Origin: Verrucomicrobiota bacterium
GTDB taxonomy: Bacteria > Verrucomicrobiota > Verrucomicrobiia > Chthoniobacterales > SZAS-18
Direction: 5' to 3'
NCBI GenBank assembly: GCA_019241085.1
Contig: JAFAXH010000118.1
Span: 1 to 64,000, forward strand
DNA length: 64,000 nucleotides
Shown here: positions 10,224-17,422 of the stretch, piece after piece
Layout of the letters: each line of letters opens with the position of its first letter
How positions within the stretch are numbered: position 1 is the stretch's first letter
Translations under genes and position numbers: made by a program
Notes under the pieces: model-generated
The model's database searches: none
What the model was told of the DNA's origin: nothing
What the model saw: the letters and a program-made list of their open reading frames with translations, nothing else

Positions 10224-10628
10224 ATGAAAATCCCGTTTGCTTCCACCCTCACCACCCTCTTCGCCTGCGGCAGCCTGCTTTGCCTCGCCGCACCCGGCGC
10301 TTCGGCCGCCGCACCGGACAAGTATCAAGTCACCGGTTCCGTCACCGCGTTGACCGACACGACGATCACGGTGCTCAAGGGCAAGGAGAGCTTTGAAATG
10401 AACCGCGACGCGTCGCTGAAAGTCACCGGCGGCGAGTTGAAAATCGGCGCCAAAGTGACCGTGCAATACAAGATCACCGCCGTCACCGCCGAGGTAAAAG
10501 CCGACAAGACCGACACCAAGGCCAAGACGCCCAAGACGCAAACCACCGCGCCCGGCACCACGACCGGCAGCGCGCCGCAACAGCCGGGCGCCCCGGCCGC
10601 CGCGCCGAGCCAGCCCGCCGCGCGCTGA
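10224..10628 (+). CDS. Small secreted protein of unknown function
   Basis: The 134-residue product has a signal peptide (MKIPFASTLTTLFACGSLL, cleavage near ASA-AAPDK). A short beta-rich domain follows (YQVTGSVTALTDTTITVLKG, then MNRDASLKVTGGELKIGAKVTVQYKI), similar in style to small OB- or SH3-like periplasmic domains. The last 45 residues are a Lys/Thr then Pro/Ala-rich low-complexity tail. The ATG at 10224 is chosen because the in-frame ATG at 10188 would add 12 residues before the signal peptide. It is convergent with the exporter gene at 10654. I do not recognise a specific family; a periplasmic location is inferred from the signal peptide only. Confidence 0.7.
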   Translation: MKIPFASTLTTLFACGSLLCLAAPGASAAAPDKYQVTGSVTALTDTTITVLKGKESFEMNRDASLKVTGGELKIGAKVTVQYKITAVTAEVKADKTDTKAKTPKTQTTAPGTTTGSAPQQPGAPAAAPSQPAAR

Positions 10629-10653
10629 GCGTTCGTTGGGGGCAACCACGAGA

Positions 10654-13164
10654 TCACGCCACCGGCGGTGCGGCGCTCGGTCGCACAAAGAGCCGGTGGC
10701 TGATTTCGCAAAACAGCAGGTCGAAGCCGATCACCAGCGCGACCGTCAGGCAGATGTCGTGCAGCGCTTCGATCCGAGAAAAACTCAGCACGATAAACGA
10801 CATCAGCGCCGTGCCCGCCGCGAGGCGGATCGCGCGCCGCGTCGAGTGCGGCAGGTCGCCGGGGCTGCCGAGAAAAATGGAGTAATCGCTCGCGAGGCAG
10901 AACCCGAGCAGCAGCGCGACGACGTGCAGCAGCCCGAGCGCCTGACCGAGCGTCGCCAGCACGCCGACCGTCAGCAACATGCTCAGCGTCGGCACGACCA
11001 GCATGAACCCGCCGCGACGCCAGCCGTAGATCAACATCACCGCCGCGGCGATCAGCGCCAGCCCCAGCCCGCCGCGGCCGACCGCCGCGACGCGATAGCG
11101 GGTAAGCGCGCCGTTGAGCGTCTCGACCTGGTCAATCGGCGTGTGCGGCGGGCGCGACACGGCGGCGGGCAACTGGTCAAAATACGGCGTCGTCACGCGC
11201 GTGGCCAGCCAGGGCGCCGTGCCGGGATCGTCGTTCCAAAGATTGTGCAGCGGCAGCGGCAGCACCGCGCGCAAGCCCGCGATCAATCGCGCTGGCGTGG
11301 CGGATGGTTCATTCGCCGCGAGCGACGCCTGCCAGCGGTCCCACGCGGGCCAGAACTGCGCAAACGCGTCGGCGTTGAAATCCTGCTCCAGCGCCCGGCG
11401 CAACGCGTCGGCAAACTCCGGGTGCGCACGAAAATACGCCGCGCACCGCGCGCTGGCTTCCGCCGTCGGAAACAGCTTCGCCAGATTAAACGCCGGCACC
11501 GGCTGGCCATTCGCATTGGGCGGATGGACGCGCGCCTCGCGCAAAGTCGCATTCAGCCGGTCGGCGCTGGCAAAGGCGTCATTGAGGTCGCTTCCAAACG
11601 TGATGATGAGGTGCGTGTTCGGCGACTGGCCAAAGAGCTGGCGCAATTCGACCTGCTCCTGCGCCAACTCCGGCGGCATCGACTGGAGGGTGCGCACGTC
11701 GTCGTTCCATTTCGGCTGTGCCAATGCCACCCACGCGAGCGCCAGCGCCGTCGCGCCGAGCGCGAGCAGCGGGAAGCGCGTGCCGCCGAGTTCCAGCCGT
11801 CGCCGGCCGCGCAACGGCTCGGGATTAAAGGAACGCACCCCCAACGCCGGCAGCCACGGCAGGTAGAGGAAATCGAGCGCCAGCGCGAAGAGCAGCCCCG
11901 ACGCCACGGCGACGCCCATTTGCTGGAGCATCGGCAGGTTCGTCAAAATCATGAACACAAAACCGCCGACGCTCGTGAGGCAGCCGGCAACGAGCGGGCC
12001 GCGGATTTCGCGCAGCGACTGGCGCAGGCCGCCGGGTGTTTTCTGCGCGTGGACGAGCGCGTAAATGCCGTAGTCGAGCGCGACGCCGATGAGCACCGTC
12101 GTGAAAATGATGGCGACGACGTGGACGCGCTCGAAGCAAGCGAAGGAAACCACCGACGACCAGACCGCGGCGGTGACAATCGGCAGCAGCAAGTAAGCGA
12201 AGACGACGATGTTGCGGAACGCTACGAGCATGAGCGCGCACGAGAGCGCGAGCGAGATGTTCGAGAGCACGTTAATTTCGTGGTCGGCGCGCGCGCGGCT
12301 GTCGGCGGCGAATTTGTTCACGCCGCTGAAGCGCAGGGCGAGCGACGCGTTGGCCGGCGCGGATTTTTTGACTGCGGCCAACGCACGGTCGAGCGCCGCG
12401 AAGACCGGCTTTTGCCCGGCTTCGTCGAGCGGCGAGGCGCGAATCTCGGCGTAAATCAGCGCGTAGCGCACGCCGTCCGGCCCGCGGCCCGTGAGCGCGC
12501 CGCCGGCGACGCCCTGGGTCGATTTGTCGTCGCCGCTGAACTCGCCGAGCAAGCCCGGAATGAGCAAGAGCGGATCGCGCGGCAAGAGGTCCTGCGCGGC
12601 GAGCGCATCGGGCGTGGTTTGAAATTCATTCAACGCCGCGACCGCCTGCGCGGCGAGCCAGTCGGGGGGAGGGAGTTGGGAGTTGGGAGTTGAGAGTTGA
12701 GAGTCGGAGGCAGCGGCGGAGATCGAATTTTCCTGACGCCACTTTGCCGTTTGCGCGTCGAGCCACGCCGGCATCCGCAAGGGCAGCCGGCGCTCGAAGA
12801 ACCATGCGCTGAGCTTTTCCTTCCCCGCGTCCGTCAAGCCGGCAAACGTGCCCGCGAACGACGGGTCAGCCGCGAGCGCATCGGCCAGTTGACGCGCCGC
12901 GGCCACGGGCGGCTGGTCCGGGTGCGCGGAGTCGCCGAGGGCGAGCAGCATCGTTCGGCCAAAGCGGCCATTCGCCGTCTGGCGCGCGAGCGAGATCGTC
13001 GGGTCTTGCGCGTCGCGCGGCAGGAGGTCGAGCACATCGACGCTCAGCCGGTGCGCCGCACGCTCGGGGCCGAAGAGCAGCCCGACGCCGAGCAATAAAA
13101 ACAAGAGCAGCGCGCCCGTGGCCTGCCACGGAGCGAGGCGGAGGCGGGGCGGTTCGGCGGCCAT
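10654..13164 (-). CDS. MMPL/RND family lipid exporter (polyene cluster, first copy)
   Basis: The 836-residue membrane protein starts at the ATG at 13164 (MAAEPPRLRLAPW) and has an RND-like plan: one N-terminal membrane helix, a large periplasmic domain (about residues 50-250), a block of five or six helices, a second periplasmic domain, and a final helix block. The helix block around VLIGVALDYGIYALVHAQKTPG, and its counterpart GFCLASDYSIFLGSPG near the C-terminus, carry the acidic proton-relay residues typical of MMPL proteins. Such exporters occur in aryl polyene clusters, where they are thought to move the lipid-linked product. The gene follows a LolA-like gene and a dehydratase gene on the same strand. 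Residues about 153-164 are encoded by a 7-bp tandem repeat (12673-12707), suggesting an in-gene repeat insertion. Confidence 0.85.
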   Translation of the reverse strand: MAAEPPRLRLAPWQATGALLLFLLLGVGLLFGPERAAHRLSVDVLDLLPRDAQDPTISLARQTANGRFGRTMLLALGDSAHPDQPPVAAARQLADALAADPSFAGTFAGLTDAGKEKLSAWFFERRLPLRMPAWLDAQTAKWRQENSISAAASDSQLSTPNSQLPPPDWLAAQAVAALNEFQTTPDALAAQDLLPRDPLLLIPGLLGEFSGDDKSTQGVAGGALTGRGPDGVRYALIYAEIRASPLDEAGQKPVFAALDRALAAVKKSAPANASLALRFSGVNKFAADSRARADHEINVLSNISLALSCALMLVAFRNIVVFAYLLLPIVTAAVWSSVVSFACFERVHVVAIIFTTVLIGVALDYGIYALVHAQKTPGGLRQSLREIRGPLVAGCLTSVGGFVFMILTNLPMLQQMGVAVASGLLFALALDFLYLPWLPALGVRSFNPEPLRGRRRLELGGTRFPLLALGATALALAWVALAQPKWNDDVRTLQSMPPELAQEQVELRQLFGQSPNTHLIITFGSDLNDAFASADRLNATLREARVHPPNANGQPVPAFNLAKLFPTAEASARCAAYFRAHPEFADALRRALEQDFNADAFAQFWPAWDRWQASLAANEPSATPARLIAGLRAVLPLPLHNLWNDDPGTAPWLATRVTTPYFDQLPAAVSRPPHTPIDQVETLNGALTRYRVAAVGRGGLGLALIAAAVMLIYGWRRGGFMLVVPTLSMLLTVGVLATLGQALGLLHVVALLLGFCLASDYSIFLGSPGDLPHSTRRAIRLAAGTALMSFIVLSFSRIEALHDICLTVALVIGFDLLFCEISHRLFVRPSAAPPVA
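12673..12707. repeat. Five 7-bp tandem units (GAGTTGG/GAGTTGA) inside the exporter gene
   Basis: The units read GAGTTGG, GAGTTGG, GAGTTGA, GAGTTGA, GAGTCGG without a gap. The array is exactly 35 bp, so it does not make five whole units a frame-neutral insert, yet the exporter frame is open across it and reads as a Ser/Gln/Leu/Pro linker. A related heptamer (GTTGAGG/GTTGAGA) occurs at 24884-24911. Confidence 0.85.
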
Positions 13165-13220
13165 GAGCCGTGACCGCTCGCACCGGGCCGGAGCGGCGTC
13201 AAACCTCGCGCTCGGAGGGA

Positions 13221-13940
13221 TCACTCCCCGCGGAAATACGTCTTCATCTCCTCGGGCGTAAACCGCACGTTGTTCATCAACGGCCCGAGCGCCAGCGAGC
13301 GCGTCTCGCCGCTGGGCGAGATTGTGTCGATGCGCGTGATGTCCCGCCCGCGGCCATAGACCACGGCGCGGCCGATGCGGCGGGCGATGCTCTCGTCCTT
13401 CGCCACGAGGCCGAGCTGCCAGCCCGTGCCGCGTTCACCGGCGTAGTAGGCGTTGCTGGCGGCGAAGAGCTTGGCGCTGTTGCCCCGCAGCAGGTTGAGA
13501 TAGACATCCGTCAGCGCCGCCAGCTCGGGCCGATCGTTCACCGAGACCGAGCGCTCGTGCCCGCCGGCGCCGCGTTCGATCAAGCCCTGGTCGTCGATCA
13601 CCAGCACGCGGCCCGCCGCGCCGTCGTAGGCTATGCTCAAGCCGATGCTGCGGCCGTAGCGCAACGTGCCGATGGCGCGCACCGGGTTCTTGCTGATGGC
13701 AAACTTGCGCGTCTCGGTGAACGCGCGTTGCCCGGTCTCGGCGTGCGCCAGCCGGCGGAACACCGCGCGCAGGGTGAAGGGCGGCTGCGGCGTGGTGATT
13801 AAATAAGGCGGGGTGAAGAAAATGTTCACGTCCGCCGGCGGCGGCAGCGGGCCGGGCGCGGCGTGGACCGCCGCCGCAGCAGTCGTGAGGAAAACGGCGA
13901 GCACGGCGGCGCGCAGGAGGACGGACGTGGAAATTCGCAT
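13221..13940 (-). CDS. LolA-like outer membrane lipoprotein carrier (polyene cluster, first copy)
   Basis: The 239-residue product begins with a signal peptide (MRISTSVLLRAAVLAVFLTT, cleavage near VHA-APG). The body (FTPPYLITTPQPPFTLRAVFRRL, FAISKNPVRAIGTLRYGR, IAYDGAAGRVLVIDDQGLIER) follows the pattern of LolA-like carriers linked to aryl polyene exporters, which hold a lipid in a half-open beta barrel in the periplasm. It sits between a dehydratase gene and an MMPL exporter gene on the same strand, the usual LolA-MMPL pairing. It is divergent from the second LolA-like protein at 19834, so the two are not a recent duplication. The lipid carried is inferred from context. Confidence 0.7.
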   Translation of the reverse strand: MRISTSVLLRAAVLAVFLTTAAAAVHAAPGPLPPPADVNIFFTPPYLITTPQPPFTLRAVFRRLAHAETGQRAFTETRKFAISKNPVRAIGTLRYGRSIGLSIAYDGAAGRVLVIDDQGLIERGAGGHERSVSVNDRPELAALTDVYLNLLRGNSAKLFAASNAYYAGERGTGWQLGLVAKDESIARRIGRAVVYGRGRDITRIDTISPSGETRSLALGPLMNNVRFTPEEMKTYFRGE

Positions 13941-14006
13941 GGGAATGCCTACGTTGGGGAATCCGGGGCGAAGCGCAAGGCCACAAATGCGGCCCGCCGG
14001 GGCGAC

Positions 14007-14363
14007 TTACCCCACCGGCGCCGCCGGCTCGAGCCACGCGGAAGCGTGCATCCCTGCCGGGGAAATTAGCCGGGCGAGCAGGCGGCGCGTCGGGCCTTGC
14101 GGGATGATGCTCAATTCCAGCCCCGGTTGCCCCGGCAGGAGCACGACTTGGAACTTCACGTTGTGCAGCACCAGCGGCAGCGCCGGCTCGCCGCCGTGAA
14201 ATCGCTCCGCCGCCGCGAGCAGCCAGCCGAGCGCCACGACGCCCGGCAGCAACGGATGGCCGGGGAAGTGTCCGTTGAAAAATGGACTCTCCGCCGGCAG
14301 GTCAAAGCGCCAGCACAGCCCGGCTTCCGAACAGGTCTCCGTGATGGGAAAAGTGGGTCGCAT
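14007..14363 (-). CDS. Hotdog-fold 3-hydroxyacyl-ACP dehydratase (ApeI/FabZ-like)
   Basis: The 118-residue protein starts at the ATG at 14363 (MRPTFPITETCSEAG). It contains FFNGHFPGHPLLPGVVALGWLL, the FabZ/FabA-type active-site segment with the catalytic histidine in GHFPGHP, and LHNVKFQVVLLPGQ of the hotdog beta sheet. It is shorter than FabZ (about 150 residues), which matches the ApeI-type dehydratases of aryl polyene clusters. The reaction is removal of water from a 3-hydroxyacyl-ACP. It heads the minus-strand unit dehydratase, LolA-like carrier, MMPL exporter, and is divergent from the acyl carrier protein gene at 14528. The 164 bp between them should hold both promoters. Confidence 0.82.
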   Translation of the reverse strand: MRPTFPITETCSEAGLCWRFDLPAESPFFNGHFPGHPLLPGVVALGWLLAAAERFHGGEPALPLVLHNVKFQVVLLPGQPGLELSIIPQGPTRRLLARLISPAGMHASAWLEPAAPVG

Positions 14364-14527
14364 GGGCGCAGCAGACTGAGCTAGCCGATTGCTGCGCATA
14401 CGAAAGCAAAATCCGCCGGCCCGATGACGGCTGACCTAGCTCCGCCGCCCGCAACAGTTTGTGCCGGCAGAACTGTCCGCTTGACGCTGGCGACGCGCTC
14501 GCCCTACCTTGCCGGCTTTTCCGAAGA

Positions 14528-14797
14528 ATGGCCGCCCGTCCCCTTCCTGCCCCCGCCCTGCTCGAAGCGGAACTCGTCGTCCTCGTGCGCGAACGGCTGC
14601 TGGAAACGCCGCCCGGCTTCCACGCGGAGAGCAACCTTTACCTCGCCGGCCTGGACTCGATGTCGATCATGCAACTCATCATCCTGGTCGAGGAGGAATA
14701 CGGCGTCTCGCTGCCCGACGGCGCGTTGACGAAGGACAACATCAGCACCGTGCGCCAGCTCGCGCAGGTCATCCGCGCGCACGCGGCGTCCGCCTAG
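14528..14797 (+). CDS. Acyl carrier protein (polyene cluster, plus-strand unit)
   Basis: The 89-residue protein has the phosphopantetheine attachment motif GLDSMSIMQLI with Ser44, and the EEEYGVSLPDGALTKDNISTV helix pattern of carrier proteins. The ATG at 14528 gives a normal length; the frame is open upstream to 14459 but without family similarity. It is followed after 6 bp by the FAD oxidoreductase gene and then by the acyl ligase gene. That suggests the ligase loads a starter acid on this carrier and the oxidoreductase acts on the bound chain. It differs clearly from the second carrier protein at 24982. Confidence 0.88.
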   Translation: MAARPLPAPALLEAELVVLVRERLLETPPGFHAESNLYLAGLDSMSIMQLIILVEEEYGVSLPDGALTKDNISTVRQLAQVIRAHAASA

Positions 14798-14803
14798 CCG
14801 CGC

Positions 14804-16063
14804 ATGGAGTTTGACGTGCTCGTGGCTGGCGGCGGCAGCGCGGGGCTGGCGGCTGCCGTGGCCGCGGCCCGGGTCGGCGCCCGCACGCTGCTCGTCGAGC
14901 GCCACGGCGCGCTCGGCGGCATGGTCTCGGCGGCGCTGGTGCATTCCATCTGCGGCCTCTACCGCCTGCCGGCCAAGTGCGAATCCACGCCGCCAGCGCT
15001 GGCCCACGCCGGCTTTGCCGCGGAATTCTCCATCCGCCTGCTCGCGGCCGGCGGCGCGAGCGGCCCCGTGCGGATGGGCCGGGTGGACGTGTTGTTGCAA
15101 CGGCCCACGGCCTTCGCGCAACTGGCCGATCAAATCGTCCGCGAAACCCCGCGCCTCAACGTGCGTCTGCACACGGAGCTCCTCGCGGCAGAGGGCGAGT
15201 CCGTGACGCTCCTCTGCCGTGGCCAGCGCGAGAGCGTGCGCGCCGCTGCCTTCGTGGATGCCACCGGTGACGCCGCGCTGGCGGTGTTGCGCGGTGCGCC
15301 GTGCGAGCAAGCCGACCGCGCGCGCCTCCAGCGGCCGGCCTTTATTTTTGCCCTCGCCGGCGTGCCCGCCGCGGCGCTCGACGACACGGCGCGGCTGCAA
15401 CTCGCGCAACTCCTCGCCCGCGCCGTGCAAGCGGGCGCGCTGCCAGCCGACGCCCTCGGCGCGCATCTGCGGGCGTGCGCGCAGGAGGGCGAGGCGTTCG
15501 TCACGCTCGACCTCGACGGCGGCGGCGCGGCTTACGATCCGCTCGATCCCCATTGTTTGACCCAACTGGAAACCGCAGGCCGCGCGCTCGCCGGACAGCT
15601 CACGGATTTCCTGCGCCGCCAGGTCGAGGGCTTTGCCCACAGCTACGTCGCCGCGTGGCCCGCCCGCGTCGGTGTGCGCGAGAGCCGGCGCGTCATGGGC
15701 CGTTACCGCGTCGAAGCGGCGGACTTGGAACGCGGCGCCGCTTTCGCCGATGCCGTCGCCGTTTCCGCTTGGCCGATGGAATTGCGCGAAACCGCGCGCG
15801 GCCCGCGCTGGCGTTTCCCGACGAATGGCCAGCCGTGCGACATCCCGCTGCGCGCGTTGCAAGCGCGCGACGACGCGGCACTGTTCATGGCGGGCCGCTG
15901 CCTCTCGTGCAGCCACGAGGCGCAGGCGGCGTTGCGCGTCATCGGCACCTGCCTGGCCACCGGCGAAGCGGCGGGACTGGCCGCCGGCTTGCAAGCTTTG
16001 GGCAAGCCGTGCGACGCCAACGCGGTGAACACGGCGCGCGCGCAACTCTCGTCGCGGGGATAA
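14804..16063 (+). CDS. FAD-dependent oxidoreductase (FAD_oxidored family)
   Basis: The 419-residue protein starts with a Rossmann dinucleotide motif, VLVAGGGSAGLAAAVAAARV, followed by LLVERHGALGGMVS, typical of FAD-dependent oxidoreductases of the PF12831 type. The late motif HEAQAALRVIGTCLATGEAAGLAA is the FAD-ribityl binding region of that family. The Trp-x-Trp-x-Ile-Pro motif of flavin halogenases was not seen, so a dehydrogenase or oxidase role is more likely than halogenation. It lies 6 bp after an acyl carrier protein gene and abuts the acyl ligase gene (stop and ATG are adjacent), so it probably acts on a carrier-bound substrate. FAD enzymes are not part of the core aryl polyene set, which makes this a distinctive component. 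Confidence 0.75.
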   Translation: MEFDVLVAGGGSAGLAAAVAAARVGARTLLVERHGALGGMVSAALVHSICGLYRLPAKCESTPPALAHAGFAAEFSIRLLAAGGASGPVRMGRVDVLLQRPTAFAQLADQIVRETPRLNVRLHTELLAAEGESVTLLCRGQRESVRAAAFVDATGDAALAVLRGAPCEQADRARLQRPAFIFALAGVPAAALDDTARLQLAQLLARAVQAGALPADALGAHLRACAQEGEAFVTLDLDGGGAAYDPLDPHCLTQLETAGRALAGQLTDFLRRQVEGFAHSYVAAWPARVGVRESRRVMGRYRVEAADLERGAAFADAVAVSAWPMELRETARGPRWRFPTNGQPCDIPLRALQARDDAALFMAGRCLSCSHEAQAALRVIGTCLATGEAAGLAAGLQALGKPCDANAVNTARAQLSSRG

Positions 16064-17419
16064 ATGAATCTCGTCGAAACCATTTTCAAGAACGCCGACC
16101 GCCGCGCCGTCGCGCTGGTCTGCGAGGACGAGGAGATTTCCTACGGCCAGCTCATCGCCCGCGCCGAGACCGCCGCGCGCGCCATCGCCAAAGTTGCGCC
16201 CACGGCGCAACGCGTCGGGCTGGATTGCCCGAACGGCGTCGCGCACGTCGTCCTCGCCCTCGCCATCGTGCGGGCCGGCAAATGCCTCGTGCCGCTGGCG
16301 GGCGAACTCGCCCCGCGCGAGCGCGAGCGCGTCGTGCTCGAAACCGGCCTCGGCGCCATCGTCGATGCCACCGGCGCGGTGCGCGCCGTGCCGCCGCCGG
16401 CGGATGGTTTCCTGTTCAACGAAACCACGCTCGCCGCGCTCAACCCGGCGTTCATCCGCTTCAGCTCCGGCACGACCGGCACGAGCAAAGGCGTCGTGCT
16501 TTCTCACGAAAGCCTGCTCGCCCGCGTGACCGCCGCCAACCGCGGCTTGCGCATCAGCCCGGCGGATCGCGTCGTCTGGATTTTGCCGATGGCGCACCAT
16601 TTCGCCGTGTCGATCATGCTCTACCTTTTGCACGGCGCGGCGACGGTCATCGTCAATCCGCACCTGGCCGAAGACATCCTTTCCGCCGCCTGCCGGCACC
16701 ATTGCACCGTGCTCTACGGCGCGCCGTTTCACCACGCGCTGCTCGCCGCGGAAAATTCCGGCCGCGCGTGGACCGACCTGCGACTGGCGATTTCCACCGC
16801 GGCGGCGCTGCCCAGCGCGACGGCGACGGCGTTTGACGCGCGCTACGGCCTGCCGCTCACGCAAGGACTCGGCATCATCGAAGTCGGCCTGCCGTTGCTC
16901 AATCTCCAGTCCGCGCGCGCAAAGCCGGCATCCGTCGGCCGGCCGCTGCCGGATTTTCAAGTCGAGACGCGCGGCGAAATCGGCGAGCTGTTCCTGCGCG
17001 GGCCGGGCATGTTCGACGCCTATCTGCACCCGTGGCGACCGCGCGCCGAAGTGCTGACCGCCGACGGCTGGTTTCGCACGGGCGACCTCGCGCGCATCGA
17101 CGCGGAGGGCGACATTTTCCTGCTCGGCCGCAGCCACAGCGTCATCAACGTCGGCGGCTTGAAATGTTTTCCCGAAGAAATCGAAGCCGTGCTCAACGCC
17201 TGTCCCGGCGTGGCGGCCGCGCGGGTTTTTGGGAAAGAAAACGCCCGCTTCGGCGCCGTGCCCGTCGCCGAAATCGAGCCGCGCAATCCCGCGCAACCGC
17301 CCAAGGCATTCGCCCTCGCCGCCGCTTGCCGCGAAGCGCTCGCGCGTTACAAAGTGCCCGTTGATTTCCGCTTCGTCGAACGCATCCCGCGCACCGCCAG
17401 CGGGAAAATCCAACGGTGA
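16064..17419 (+). CDS. AMP-dependent acyl ligase (ANL superfamily)
   Basis: The 451-residue enzyme activates a carboxylic acid with ATP and transfers it to a thiol, here probably the neighbouring carrier protein. It shows the P-loop-like A3 motif FSSGTTGTSKGVVLSHE, the GWFRTGDLARIDAEGDIFLLGR motif with the conserved aspartate, and the terminal TASGKIQR in which Lys448 is the catalytic lysine. The start codon directly follows the stop of the FAD oxidoreductase gene. The enzyme is shorter than typical acyl-CoA synthetases (500-600 residues), matching the compact ligases of aryl polyene clusters that load aromatic or fatty starters. It converges on the MMPL gene at 17423 with a gap of only 3 bp. 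Confidence 0.88.
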   Translation: MNLVETIFKNADRRAVALVCEDEEISYGQLIARAETAARAIAKVAPTAQRVGLDCPNGVAHVVLALAIVRAGKCLVPLAGELAPRERERVVLETGLGAIVDATGAVRAVPPPADGFLFNETTLAALNPAFIRFSSGTTGTSKGVVLSHESLLARVTAANRGLRISPADRVVWILPMAHHFAVSIMLYLLHGAATVIVNPHLAEDILSAACRHHCTVLYGAPFHHALLAAENSGRAWTDLRLAISTAAALPSATATAFDARYGLPLTQGLGIIEVGLPLLNLQSARAKPASVGRPLPDFQVETRGEIGELFLRGPGMFDAYLHPWRPRAEVLTADGWFRTGDLARIDAEGDIFLLGRSHSVINVGGLKCFPEEIEAVLNACPGVAAARVFGKENARFGAVPVAEIEPRNPAQPPKAFALAAACREALARYKVPVDFRFVERIPRTASGKIQR

Positions 17420-17422
17420 TAA

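Noticed and set aside
14804-16063. Flavin-dependent halogenase
   Set aside because: The Rossmann motif is present, but the halogenase Trp-x-Trp-x-Ile-Pro motif was not found.
14504-17413. Open frame of 969 codons on the minus strand
   Set aside because: It is antisense to the carrier protein, FAD oxidoreductase and acyl ligase, all of which have clear family motifs.
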